Shown here piece by piece: positions 8,257-16,382 of a DNA stretch of 64,000 bases. The DNA is taken from positions 4,960,001-5,024,000 of the forward strand of contig OY969798.1 of NCBI GenBank assembly GCA_963703165.1, in the 5' to 3' direction. Position 1 is the first letter of the stretch. The number at the start of each line of letters is the position of its first letter. The DNA comes from JBQTKD01 sp963703165 (GTDB taxonomy: Bacteria > Actinomycetota > Actinomycetes > Sporichthyales > Sporichthyaceae). Both the position numbers and the translations under genes were made by a program. The notes under the pieces were generated by a model. The model ran no database searches. It had not been told where the DNA came from and was given only the letters and a program-made list of their open reading frames with translations.

Positions 8257-8730
8257 GTGTCCCCAGGTGAGGTCGCAGGTCTGGTCGTGGCCGTGGCCTG
8301 GGCGGTGCTCGTCCTCTTCCTCGGCTACGTGCTGGTTGCCCTGGGCAAGGCGCTCAAGGAGCTGACCCGTGTTGTCGGCGAGGTCGGGGACTCCACGATC
8401 CCGGTCCTGCACGAGGTCACGACCTCGGTGGCCACCACGAACCTGGCCCTGGACAAGGTCGAGGACATCACGGGGAACGTCTCCACGATCACCCGCAACG
8501 TCAGCGTGCTCAGCCAGATCGCCGCGGTGTCCCTCGGCGGTCCGATGGTCAAGGTCGCCTCGTTCTCCTACGGCGTGCGCCGGGCCATGGGCGGCAAGAA
8601 GCAGAAGGAAATCCAGAAGCGGGTCAAGGACCAGATGCGCGCCGACAGCCGCAAGGGGCGTGCCGCGCGTCGCAAGGCCAGCGTCGCGGCCCGTAAGGCG
8701 TCGCAGAAGGCGTCGAAGGCTCGTCGATGA
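8257..8730 (+). CDS. DUF948 membrane protein
   Basis: The 157-residue product has one N-terminal membrane helix (VAGLVVAVAWAVLVLFLGYVLVAL, about residues 5-30). A long amphipathic, probably coiled-coil segment follows, with NLALDKVEDITGNVSTITRNVS. The tail is very basic (RKGRAARRKASVAARKASQKASKARR). DUF948 proteins sit next to alaS in many actinobacteria; their role is unknown. The start is GTG at 8257. The stop codon lies inside a GAGC-type palindromic repeat. Confidence 0.85.
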   Translation: MSPGEVAGLVVAVAWAVLVLFLGYVLVALGKALKELTRVVGEVGDSTIPVLHEVTTSVATTNLALDKVEDITGNVSTITRNVSVLSQIAAVSLGGPMVKVASFSYGVRRAMGGKKQKEIQKRVKDQMRADSRKGRAARRKASVAARKASQKASKARR

Positions 8731-8750
8731 GCGAGCGCAGCGAGCTCATC
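8726..8750. repeat. GAGC-type palindromic repeat at the DUF948 stop codon
   Basis: GATGAGC (8726-8732) and GCTCATC (8744-8750) flank GAGCGCAGCGA. The core GCGAGCGCAGCGAGC recurs in reverse complement at 35288-35303, and a looser relative lies at 29530-29560. Confidence 0.6.
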
Positions 8751-8806
8751 ACAGATAAGCGTTCTGTTTGCTTCGCGCCCGCACCGAGCGCCGGCGAGGT
8801 ACGGGC

Positions 8807-9070
8807 GTGAAACGTCTGTTCTGGACCGGCCTGGGTGTCGCGGTCGGCGTCATGGCCACGCGCAAGGTCACCGAGGCCGCGTCGGTGCTGACCCCCGCGG
8901 GAATGACCGACCGGCTATCGACGTCCATCACCATGCTCGGCGAGGCGGTGCGCGAATTCGGACAGGACCTGCGCGACGCCATGTGGGACCGTGAGGACGA
9001 GTTGTACGAAGCGTTGGGCCTCAACGACGTGCCAGAAACCGAGCCGGCCCCCGGCCGCTCCGCTCGTTGA
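8807..9070 (+). CDS. DUF6167-like small protein preceding alaS
   Basis: This 87-residue protein has a hydrophobic N-terminal stretch (RLFWTGLGVAVGVMATRKV), which could be a membrane anchor. A helical part follows (STSITMLGEAVREFGQDLRDAMWDREDELYEALGL). It occupies the conserved slot between the DUF948 gene and alaS. The GTG at 8807 is chosen because the residues upstream (RARTERRRGTG) look like translated leader and GCGAGG precedes the GTG. The function is unknown. It ends 34 nt before alaS. Confidence 0.78.
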   Translation: MKRLFWTGLGVAVGVMATRKVTEAASVLTPAGMTDRLSTSITMLGEAVREFGQDLRDAMWDREDELYEALGLNDVPETEPAPGRSAR

Positions 9071-9104
9071 GTTCGCTCGACCGATCTGAAGGCTAGGACG
9101 TTCC

Positions 9105-11780
9105 ATGGATTCCGCTGATATCCGTAACCGGTTCCTGCAGTTCTTCGCTCGCTACGAGCACACCGTGGTCCCGTCGGCCTCGTTGATCGCCGACGACCCG
9201 ACGCTGCTGCTGGTGCCGGCCGGAATGGTGCCCTTCAAGCCGTATTTCCTCGGTGAGCAGACCCCGCCGTGGGCGCGGGCGACCAGCGTGCAGAAATGCG
9301 TGCGGACCCCGGACATCGAAGAGGTCGGTAAGACCACGCGGCACGCCACCTTCTTCCAGATGGCGGGCAATTTCTCCTTCGGCGACTACTTCAAGTCCCG
9401 CGCGATCCCTCTCGCCTGGGAGTTGCTGACCGGGTCGGTGGACGACGGCGGGTACGGCTTCGACGGCGAGCGTCTGTGGTGCACCGTCTACGAGGACGAC
9501 GACGAGGCCATCTCGATCTGGCATGAGAACGCCGGCGTTCCGTTGGACCGCATCCAGCGGCGCGGCAAGGCCGACAACTACTGGCACATGGGTGTCCCCG
9601 GCCCCGGCGGCCCGTGCTCGGAGATCTACTTCGACCGTGGCCCGGAGTTCGGCAAGGAGGGCGGGCCCGTCGCGGACGAGGACCGCTACCTCGAGGTCTG
9701 GAATCTCGTCTTCATGCAGTTCGAACTCTCCGAGGTCCGCTCGAAGGTCGACTTCGACATCCGCGGTGAACTTCCGGCCAAGAACATCGACACCGGCATG
9801 GGCCTGGAGCGGATGGCCGCGATCCTGCAGGGCGTCGACAACATCTACGAGATCGACACGACCCGTCAGATCCTCGACCGCGCCAGCGAACTGTGCGGCG
9901 TGAAGTACGGGCAGGACGCGACGAAGGACGTCTCGCTGCGGGTGGTCGCGGACCACTCGCGCACCGCGGCGATGCTCATCAACGACGGCGTCACCCCGGG
10001 CAACGAGGGTCGCGGGTACGTGCTGCGCCGCATCATGCGCCGCGTCGTCCGGAACATGCGTCTGCTCGGTGCGCCCGGCGCCACCATGCACGCGCTCATC
10101 GACGTCTCCATCGAGGCGATGGCCCCGCAGTACCCCGAACTGCGCACCGAGGCGAACCGCATCCACACCGTGGCCGACGGCGAGGAGGCCGCGTTCGGGC
10201 GGACCCTGCGTGCGGGCACGACGATCCTGGACAACGCGGTCGCCTCGACCAAGAAGGCCGGGTCGAGCGTGCTGTCGGGCGAGGAGGCCTTCGCGCTGCA
10301 CGACACCTACGGCTTCCCGATCGACCTGACCCTGGAGATGGCTGCGGAGCAGGGCATCGAGGTCGACCGCGACGGCTTCAAGCGGTTGATGGGTGAGCAG
10401 ATCCAGCGCGCCAAAGCGGATTCGAAGGCCAAGAAGACCGGACATGTCGACGTGTCGGTCTACCGCGACGCGCTGTCGGCCGCGGGCGTTGCGGTGGACT
10501 TCCTCGGCTACACCGACGTGTCCGCGGAGGCGAAGGTCGTCGGCCTGATCGCCGGCGGCGCCGCGGTCCCGGCCGCCACGCAGGGCGAGCAGGTCGAGTT
10601 CGTGCTGAACCGCACCCCGTTCTACGCCGAGGGCGGTGGCCAACTCGCCGACACCGGCACCATCTACGGCCGCACCAGCGGCGGGGTGGCGACGGTCCAC
10701 GACGTACAGACGCCGCTGCCCGGGCTCACCGTGCATCGCGCCACTGTGACGGAGGGTCAGTTCCTGGCGGGCGAGGAGGTCCGGGCCGAGATCGACGTCG
10801 CCCGCCGTGCCGCGATCGCCCGCTCGCACAGCGCCACGCACCTGGTGCACCGCGGCCTGCGCGACGCGCTGGGGGAGTCGGCGGCCCAGGCCGGGTCGGA
10901 GAACTCCGCGGGTCGGTTCCGCTTCGACTTCTCCTCCCCGAACGCGGTCCCGTCCTCGGTGCTGCACGACGTCGAGGCGCGGGTCAACGAGGTGCTGATC
11001 GAGGACCACCCGGTGATCGCCGAGGTGATGAGCCAGGAGGACGCGAAGCGTTCCGGGGCGATTGCGATGTTCGGCGAGAAGTACGGCGACACCGTGCGCG
11101 TGGTGACGATCGGGGACTACTCGCGGGAGTTGTGCGGCGGTACGCACGTCGGCCGATCCGGGCAGATCGGCCTGATCAAGCTGCTCGGTGAGGCCTCGAT
11201 CGGTGCCGGGGTGCGCCGCGTCGAGGCCCTCGTCGGCACCGACGCGTACAACTTCCTCGCCCGCGAGCACGCCCTCGTCGCCCAGTTGTCGGACACCCTC
11301 AAGGCGCGCCCCGAGGAACTGCCCGACCGCATCGCCGGTGTGCTGGCGAAGCTGAAGGACGTCGAGAAGGAACTGGCCGACCTGCGTGCCGGTCAGGTGC
11401 TGGCCGCTGCGGGGGAACTGGCCGCCGGCGCGACCGACCTGAACGGCGTCGCCTGGGTCGGCACGAAGCTGCCCGACGAGACCAAGGCCGACGACCTGCG
11501 CAAGCTCGTCCTGGACATCCGCGGCCGCATCCCCGCCGACCGCCCCGCGGTCGTCGCCGCGATCGCCGCGGCGGGCGGCCGTCCCGCTCTGGTCATCGCC
11601 ACCAACGACCCGGCGCGCGCCCGCGGCCTGAAGGCCGGCGCGCTGGTGAAACTGGCGGCGGGGATCCTCGGTGGCGGTGGCGGCGGCAAGGACGACGTCG
11701 CCCAGGGTGGCGGCACTGATCCGACAAAGATCGAGGCCGCCCTGACCGCCCTCGCCGACGCCGTCCGCACCGGCTCCTGA
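9105..11780 (+). CDS. alaS: Alanyl-tRNA synthetase
   Basis: The full-length class II AlaRS has 891 residues. The aminoacylation domain starts with MDSADIRNRFLQFFARYEHT, with motif 2 RHATFFQMAGNFSFGDYFK and motif 3 GMGLERMAAILQG. The editing domain has HSATHLVHRGL and CGGTHVGRSG, which carry the zinc-binding His and Cys residues that deacylate Ser- and Gly-tRNA-Ala. The C-terminal C-Ala domain includes a glycine-rich loop (ILGGGGGGKDD) and ends ALTALADAVRTGS. The start is the ATG at 9105. Confidence 0.97.
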   Translation: MDSADIRNRFLQFFARYEHTVVPSASLIADDPTLLLVPAGMVPFKPYFLGEQTPPWARATSVQKCVRTPDIEEVGKTTRHATFFQMAGNFSFGDYFKSRAIPLAWELLTGSVDDGGYGFDGERLWCTVYEDDDEAISIWHENAGVPLDRIQRRGKADNYWHMGVPGPGGPCSEIYFDRGPEFGKEGGPVADEDRYLEVWNLVFMQFELSEVRSKVDFDIRGELPAKNIDTGMGLERMAAILQGVDNIYEIDTTRQILDRASELCGVKYGQDATKDVSLRVVADHSRTAAMLINDGVTPGNEGRGYVLRRIMRRVVRNMRLLGAPGATMHALIDVSIEAMAPQYPELRTEANRIHTVADGEEAAFGRTLRAGTTILDNAVASTKKAGSSVLSGEEAFALHDTYGFPIDLTLEMAAEQGIEVDRDGFKRLMGEQIQRAKADSKAKKTGHVDVSVYRDALSAAGVAVDFLGYTDVSAEAKVVGLIAGGAAVPAATQGEQVEFVLNRTPFYAEGGGQLADTGTIYGRTSGGVATVHDVQTPLPGLTVHRATVTEGQFLAGEEVRAEIDVARRAAIARSHSATHLVHRGLRDALGESAAQAGSENSAGRFRFDFSSPNAVPSSVLHDVEARVNEVLIEDHPVIAEVMSQEDAKRSGAIAMFGEKYGDTVRVVTIGDYSRELCGGTHVGRSGQIGLIKLLGEASIGAGVRRVEALVGTDAYNFLAREHALVAQLSDTLKARPEELPDRIAGVLAKLKDVEKELADLRAGQVLAAAGELAAGATDLNGVAWVGTKLPDETKADDLRKLVLDIRGRIPADRPAVVAAIAAAGGRPALVIATNDPARARGLKAGALVKLAAGILGGGGGGKDDVAQGGGTDPTKIEAALTALADAVRTGS

Positions 11781-11803
11781 CCGCCCGGGGGATGGGACAA
11801 CAA

Positions 11804-11920
11804 CCTTTGCGCACGACGTGATCGCTCCTTCGTCGCTCAACAGGCTCAATCGGCTCGGGAAAGCGAAAGCTCGTTCCTCGCCTTCGCTTTCCGCTCGCCT
11901 CAATCGCCTGTGCGTAAAGG
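11804..11920. repeat. Nested inverted repeat between alaS and ruvX
   Basis: Three pairs of arms are nested around one centre: CCTTTGCGCAC (11804-11814) with GTGCGTAAAGG (11910-11920, one mismatch), ACAGGC (11840-11845) with GCCTGT (11906-11911), and GGAAAGCGAA (11858-11867) with TTCGCTTTCC (11883-11892). The 200-nt gap otherwise holds no open frame of interest. It may terminate alaS or be a dispersed palindromic element. Confidence 0.55.
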
Positions 11921-11981
11921 TCGTGAATGTGTCTGGATTGTCCGGGTTTGTGGAACCACAACGAATGACAGGCGGCCGTCG

Positions 11982-12446
11982 ATGATGCGCGGGGTGCGGC
12001 TGGGACTCGATCTGGGATCGGTCCGGATCGGCGTCGCGGTCAGTGATCCGTCGGGAATGCTTGCCACCCCGGTGGAGACGGTGCAGCGCGGCAAGGGCGA
12101 CCTGGACCGCATCGCCGCGATCGTGGCCGAGTACGAGGCACTGGTCGTCCTCGTCGGGCTTCCGCGGTCGATGTCCGGCGGCGAGGGCCCGGCGGCGACC
12201 GGCGCCCGCGAGTGGGCTGCCACCCTGGCCGGGCACCTGGCCCCGACCCCCGTCTGCCTCGTCGACGAACGTCTGTCCACCGTCTCCGCCGCCCGTGACC
12301 TGCGTTCCTCCGGCAAGTCCGCCAAGAAGGGCCGCGGCGTGATCGACCAAGCGGCCGCCGTCGTGTTCCTGCAGACCGCCCTGGACACCGAACGCGCCAC
12401 CGGCACCCCGCCCGGGGAACCGGTCCCGGCCGCGTCGGCCGGTTAG
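11982..12446 (+). CDS. ruvX: RuvX/YqgF, putative Holliday junction resolvase / pre-16S rRNA nuclease
   Basis: This RNase H-fold protein of 154 residues begins MMRGVRLGLDLGSVRIGVAVSD, with the first catalytic Asp in LGLDLGS. VLVGLPRSMSGGEGPAA follows with the family GLP motif, then VCLVDERLSTVSA with the catalytic Glu and VIDQAAAVVFLQ with the last Asp. E. coli YqgF processes the 5' end of pre-16S rRNA. The open frame extends 24 codons upstream into poorly conserved sequence, so the ATG at 11982 (or 11985) is preferred. It ends 9 nt before mltG. Confidence 0.93.
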   Translation: MMRGVRLGLDLGSVRIGVAVSDPSGMLATPVETVQRGKGDLDRIAAIVAEYEALVVLVGLPRSMSGGEGPAATGAREWAATLAGHLAPTPVCLVDERLSTVSAARDLRSSGKSAKKGRGVIDQAAAVVFLQTALDTERATGTPPGEPVPAASAG

Positions 12447-12455
12447 GGTCGCCTC

Positions 12456-13556
12456 GTGACTGCAACTCCCCCCGCCACCCGTCGACGTCGTCGCAGTGCC
12501 GTGGCCCTCGTGGTCGCGGTGATGGCGCTGATCGTCTTCGCGGTCGGTTCGACGCTCGGCTTCGGCCGGGTCATCGACAAGTTGACCGAGGACAAGGGCG
12601 ACTACTCCGGGGCGGCGGGCGCCGAGCGCATCGTCAAGATCGAACCGGGCACCAGTCTGCGCGGCATGGGGACGCTGCTGAAGGACGCCGGCGTGGTGAA
12701 GAGCCAGGGCGCCTTCGTCTCCGCGGCCGGTGCCAACCCGAAGGCCAACAACATCGGGCCGGGGAGCTATCGAATGGCCGAACGCCTCTCGGCCAAGGAC
12801 GCCGTGGCCCGGCTGCTCGACCGCAACTTCCGAGTCCTGGCTCGGGTGGTCGTCCCCGAGGGCTACACGGTGGCGGAGACCCTCGCCGCGGCTGCCCAGG
12901 CGACCTCTATCCCGCTCGCCCAGTTCCAGGAGGTCCTCGCCAAGCCCAGCGAGTACGGTCTGCCCGACCTGGACAAGAACCCGCCCGACCATCGCGCCGA
13001 GGGCTTCCTGTTCCCGGCCACCTACGACGTCGAGCCCCAGGCCACCGCCGCCTCGGTGCTCGCCCAGATGACGAAACGCTTCAAGCAGGCCGCGACGACG
13101 ACCGGCCTGGGCACCAAGGAAGCCCCACGCAATCTGACGCCCTTTCAGGTGCTGACGGTGGCGAGCATGATCGAGGCCGAGGCCAAGCTCGCCGTGGACA
13201 TGCCCAAGGTCTCCCGGGTCATCTACAACCGGCTCGAGAAGGGCATGAGGCTCCAGTTCGACTCGACCGTGCACTTTGCGGTCGGCGGCGCGCAGTCGAT
13301 CACCACGACGGCCGCCCAACGCGACACGGATTCCCCGTACAACACCTACCGGATCACCGGTTTGCCTGCCGGGCCGATCTGCTCACCCGGTGAGGCCGCG
13401 ATCGCGGCCGCGCTGAACCCGGCCGTGGGAGACTGGATCTACTTCGTCTCGGTGAACCCCGACACCGGCGAGACCCGCTACGGCGTCACGGCAGCGGAGC
13501 ACGACGCCAACGTCAAGGTGTTCCAGCAGTGGCTGCGCGAGCACCCCGGCCGGTGA
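12456..13556 (+). CDS. mltG: Endolytic murein transglycosylase MltG (YceG-like)
   Basis: The 366-residue protein has a short basic cytoplasmic tail, one membrane helix (residues 15-35), a LysM-like region (RIVKIEPGTSLRGMGTLLKDAGVV) and the YceG catalytic domain. The motif VASMIEAEAK places the catalytic glutamate at residue 240, equivalent to E218 of E. coli. VIYNRL and LQFDSTVHFAVG follow, then the conserved end with SPYNTYRITGLPAGPICSPG. It cleaves nascent glycan strands at the outer face of the membrane. The start is GTG at 12456. Its stop overlaps the GTG of aroE (GTGA). Confidence 0.95.
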   Translation: MTATPPATRRRRRSAVALVVAVMALIVFAVGSTLGFGRVIDKLTEDKGDYSGAAGAERIVKIEPGTSLRGMGTLLKDAGVVKSQGAFVSAAGANPKANNIGPGSYRMAERLSAKDAVARLLDRNFRVLARVVVPEGYTVAETLAAAAQATSIPLAQFQEVLAKPSEYGLPDLDKNPPDHRAEGFLFPATYDVEPQATAASVLAQMTKRFKQAATTTGLGTKEAPRNLTPFQVLTVASMIEAEAKLAVDMPKVSRVIYNRLEKGMRLQFDSTVHFAVGGAQSITTTAAQRDTDSPYNTYRITGLPAGPICSPGEAAIAAALNPAVGDWIYFVSVNPDTGETRYGVTAAEHDANVKVFQQWLREHPGR

Positions 13557-14389
13557 CCGGACGACGGGCGGCGGTCCTCGGATCGCCGGTGGCGCACTCG
13601 CTGTCCCCGGTGCTGCACGCCGCCGCGTACCGCGAGCTCGGACTGGACTGGACCTACATCGCCCACCAGGTCGAGGAGGACGAACTCGCGGACTTCGTCG
13701 CGGGACTGGGCCCGGACTGGGCCGGGCTCTCGCTCACCATGCCGCTCAAGCGCGCGGCCATCCCGGTGTGCGACCACCTGTCGGAGACCGCACGCGTCGT
13801 CGGCGGTGCGAACACGATCGTCTTCGCCGCCGACGGCACGAGGCAGGGCGACAACACCGACGTCCCCGGCCTGATCAACGCGCTCGCCGAGGCCGGGGTC
13901 GATTCGGTCGCAACCGCCTCGGTGATCGGCGGGGGAGCAACGGCGGCCTCCGCGATCGCCGCGCTCGCGGAGATCTGCACCGGCCCCGTCGAGGCCTTCG
14001 TCCGGTCCCCGGAGCGGGCCGCGGCCCTGCCGCCCGTGGCCGAGGTGCTCGGCGTCGACCTCCGGCTGCGGCCCTGGGGCGAGATCCCCGACGGTTTAGG
14101 CGCCCCGCTGGTTCTCGCCACCACACCGGGCGGCAGCACCGATGCTCTCGTCGCCGACGTGCCGGCCGGCCCTGGCGTGCTCTTCGACGTCGCGTACCAC
14201 CCGTGGCCGACGGCTCTGGCTGCCGCGTGGGACGAGGCCGGCGGCCAGGTCGTGTCCGGCCTGGAACTGCTGATCCACCAGGCGGTGCTGCAGGTGGAGC
14301 TCATGACGGGTTCGCCCGTCCCGCGGCACGACGTCGTCGCGGCGATGCGTCACGCGGGGCTGGCCGCGTTGGCTGCGCGCGCCGAGTGA
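13553..14389 (+). CDS. aroE: Shikimate dehydrogenase
   Basis: This 278-residue enzyme reduces 3-dehydroshikimate to shikimate with NADPH. Substrate-site residues are in GSPVAHSLSPVLHAAAYRELGL and in LSLTMPLKRAA (catalytic Lys), followed by GGANTIVF and GDNTDVPGLINAL. The nucleotide-binding loop is VIGGGATAASAIAAL. The C-terminus GLELLIHQAVLQVELMTG is typical. GTG 13553 overlaps the mltG stop; the frame continues 8 codons upstream inside mltG but without support. It is physically separated from the other aro genes by a 12 kb accessory block. Confidence 0.95.
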   Translation: MTGRRAAVLGSPVAHSLSPVLHAAAYRELGLDWTYIAHQVEEDELADFVAGLGPDWAGLSLTMPLKRAAIPVCDHLSETARVVGGANTIVFAADGTRQGDNTDVPGLINALAEAGVDSVATASVIGGGATAASAIAALAEICTGPVEAFVRSPERAAALPPVAEVLGVDLRLRPWGEIPDGLGAPLVLATTPGGSTDALVADVPAGPGVLFDVAYHPWPTALAAAWDEAGGQVVSGLELLIHQAVLQVELMTGSPVPRHDVVAAMRHAGLAALAARAE

Positions 14390-14393
14390 GTCG

Positions 14394-14409
14394 AGGCCGT
14401 CTGCGGCCT
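14394..14409. terminator. Small hairpin between convergent aroE and the propeller/collagen gene
   Basis: AGGCCG (14394-14399) and CGGCCT (14404-14409) form a 6-bp stem with a 4-nt loop just after the aroE stop and just before the opposing stop at 14412. Confidence 0.35.
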
Positions 14410-14411
14410 GA

Positions 14412-15800
14412 TCAGCAGAACACGTTGCCCATCATGCCGTCGCAGATCTTGGGGGACGGGCCGGTCGGTCCGGTGGCCCCCGCCGCGCCCGTGGCGCCTG
14501 TCGCACCTGGCGCGCCCGCCGCTCCGGTCGCTCCCTGGGCTCCGGTCGCTCCGGTCGCGCCTCCGACCCCGGACGCACCGGTGGCTCCGGTGGCGCCCTT
14601 GGGGCCGGCAGCTCCGGTCGCGCCGTTGGCTCCCGCCACTCCGGTGGCGCCCGTGGCACCGGGTGCTCCGGTGGCGCCCTTGGCGCCCGAGGACCCGACC
14701 GGCCCGGTGGCGCCCGCGGCGCCGGTGGGGCCGACGGTCCCGGGAGCACTACGACCCGCCGTACCGTCGGAGTCCGTCGGACCGGAGGTGGAACCACTCG
14801 GCGCGCCGCTGCGGATCCGCCCGATCTGGTCGGAGCCTGCTTCGGTGAACCACAGATCCGAGTCCGGGCCCACGGTGATGCCCGACGGCTTGCTACCGGC
14901 GCCCGGCACGGTGAACTCGGTGAAGAACCCCCAGGAGCTCAGCCGGCCGATCTGATTGCCCGTCTCCTCGGTGAACCACAGGCTCCCGTCCGGCCCGAAG
15001 GCGATACCGACGGGGGCGCTCCCGGCGCCGGGCACGCTGAGCTCGGTGAGGTTGCCCAGCGGCGTGACGCGGCCGATCTGGTTGCTGTCGCGCTGCGTGA
15101 ACCACAGGTTGTCGTCGGGCCCGGTGACGATGTCGGCCGGACCACTGCCGGCGCCGACGGCGACCTCGGTGATGGGGCTGCCGGTGATCGGAATGCGCCC
15201 GATCCGATTGCCTGCCTTCTCGGTGAACCAGATGGCGCCGTCGGGTCCGGTGGTGATGGCCGTCGGCATGCTGCCCTCGGTCAACGGTCCGAACTCGAAG
15301 ACGGTGCCCGTCAGCGAGATACGAGCGATCTTGTCGCCGCTGCTCTCGGTGAACCAGAGGGCGTTGTCGGGTCCGGCGGTGATGCCCGATGGTCCGCTGT
15401 TCGGCGTGGGGACGTCGAACTCCTCGATCGTGCCCGTGGGCGTGATGCGACCGATCTTGTTGCCGGCGGTCTCGGTGAACCAGACGTTGCCGTCCGGGCC
15501 CGCGGTGATGCCGCCGGGGGAGCTGTCGGGGGTGGGGATCGGGAACTCGTCCACGCTGCCGTCCGGCATGATGCGGCCGATCGAGTTGCCGCTCTGCTGC
15601 GTGAACCACAGATTGCCGTCGGGACCGACGGTGATGTCCAGCGGCCCGCCGCCGGCGGGAGTGGCGAACTCAGTGATCGCCCCCGCAGGTACCGACGCCC
15701 GCGCCTGCCACCCGGCCGTGAGCACCATGGCCGCGGCCAGAGGCACGACCACGGTGGACCTGGCGACCCGGTGGCGCATGGATCGACCGTTGGCCCGCAT
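14412..15800 (-). CDS. Secreted seven-bladed Vgb-like beta-propeller fused to a collagen-like repeat
   Basis: The 462-residue product has a signal peptide (residues 1-36, ending near ARASV). Seven repeats of about 42 residues follow, each with a version of LWFTExxGNxIGRI, the signature of virginiamycin B lyase-like propellers. Residues 357-448 are about 30 uninterrupted Gly-X-Y triplets, mostly GAT, GAA and GPT. The last 14 residues hold two cysteines (CDGMMGNVFC). The propeller lacks evidence of lyase activity here and could be a binding module. The collagen-like stalk could trimerise and display it at the surface (inference). GGGGGA precedes the ATG at 15800. The gene stands alone. Confidence 0.85.
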   Translation of the reverse strand: MRANGRSMRHRVARSTVVVPLAAAMVLTAGWQARASVPAGAITEFATPAGGGPLDITVGPDGNLWFTQQSGNSIGRIMPDGSVDEFPIPTPDSSPGGITAGPDGNVWFTETAGNKIGRITPTGTIEEFDVPTPNSGPSGITAGPDNALWFTESSGDKIARISLTGTVFEFGPLTEGSMPTAITTGPDGAIWFTEKAGNRIGRIPITGSPITEVAVGAGSGPADIVTGPDDNLWFTQRDSNQIGRVTPLGNLTELSVPGAGSAPVGIAFGPDGSLWFTEETGNQIGRLSSWGFFTEFTVPGAGSKPSGITVGPDSDLWFTEAGSDQIGRIRSGAPSGSTSGPTDSDGTAGRSAPGTVGPTGAAGATGPVGSSGAKGATGAPGATGATGVAGANGATGAAGPKGATGATGASGVGGATGATGAQGATGAAGAPGATGATGAAGATGPTGPSPKICDGMMGNVFC

Positions 15801-15887
15801 GTGTCCCCCAGATCGCGTGGCGCCGTCCGCATGACGACGACCCGAAGATCCGAGGGTGCTGCGACGAGGGGCCGTCGGTTAGGGCCG

Positions 15888-15902
15888 ATCGAATGATTCG
15901 AT
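15888..15902. promoter_or_regulatory. 15-bp palindrome in the divergent region at 15.9 kb
   Basis: ATCGAATGATTCGAT has perfect 7-bp arms around one base. It lies between the divergent propeller/collagen gene (start 15800) and the small membrane protein gene (start 15966) and may be an operator for either. Confidence 0.35.
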
Positions 15903-15965
15903 GACGGAGCGCGCTGAATCAGTCACATAAAGTCCTCAGGCCTGACCGATGCCCGAGGGACGGAT

Positions 15966-16379
15966 GTGGTCGGGCATGCTGAGCCGGTGAGCAACCCACT
16001 GGCCGCCATGGCAAACCCCACGACCCTCGGCACCGCCATCGCGCTGGGGCGGGTGGCGCTCGGCGTGGCCGCGGTGGTGAAGCCTGAGATACCCGCGAAG
16101 CCCTGGATCGGTGCCGGTCCCGCCGGCACTCCTGGCGTCCAGGTGTTCGCCCGCGCCCTCGGCGGTCGCGACGTCGCCCTCGGGCTCGCCGCGGTGGCCG
16201 GGCGACGACGGCCGTCCGCCCGCCGGCTCACCGTCGGGCTCGGCGCGCTGGCCGACGGCGTCGACATGGCCGCGACGCTGCTCGCGTGGAAGGACCTGCC
16301 CCGTGGGGGTCGGCTGATGATCCTCGCGGTGACCGTCGGCGCCACTGGTCTCGGCGTCTGGTCCGCGGCCGCCGGCTGA
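15966..16379 (+). CDS. Small multi-pass membrane protein of unknown function
   Basis: I do not recognise a family with certainty. The 137 residues contain about four hydrophobic stretches: TLGTAIALGRVALGVAAVV, VALGLAAVAG, LGALADGVDMAATLL and LMILAVTVGATGLGVWSA. The pattern RALGGRDVALG is reminiscent of DUF4267-like proteins. GAGGGA at 15955-15960 sits 5 nt before GTG 15966, which decides the start; GTG 15987 is an alternative. It ends 3 nt before the opposing membrane-protein gene. Confidence 0.65.
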   Translation: MVGHAEPVSNPLAAMANPTTLGTAIALGRVALGVAAVVKPEIPAKPWIGAGPAGTPGVQVFARALGGRDVALGLAAVAGRRRPSARRLTVGLGALADGVDMAATLLAWKDLPRGGRLMILAVTVGATGLGVWSAAAG

Positions 16380-16382
16380 GCC

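Noticed and set aside
9093..13319. A 1408-codon open frame on the minus strand
   Set aside because: It runs antisense through alaS, ruvX and mltG, whose protein motifs are all intact. High GC content leaves long stop-free shadow frames, and the translation is low-complexity Arg/Gly/Asp.
14450..14725. Gly-X-Y repeats as a possible CRISPR-like or tandem DNA repeat
   Set aside because: The periodicity is 9 nt and follows the codon frame of a secreted protein, with no spacer-repeat structure.
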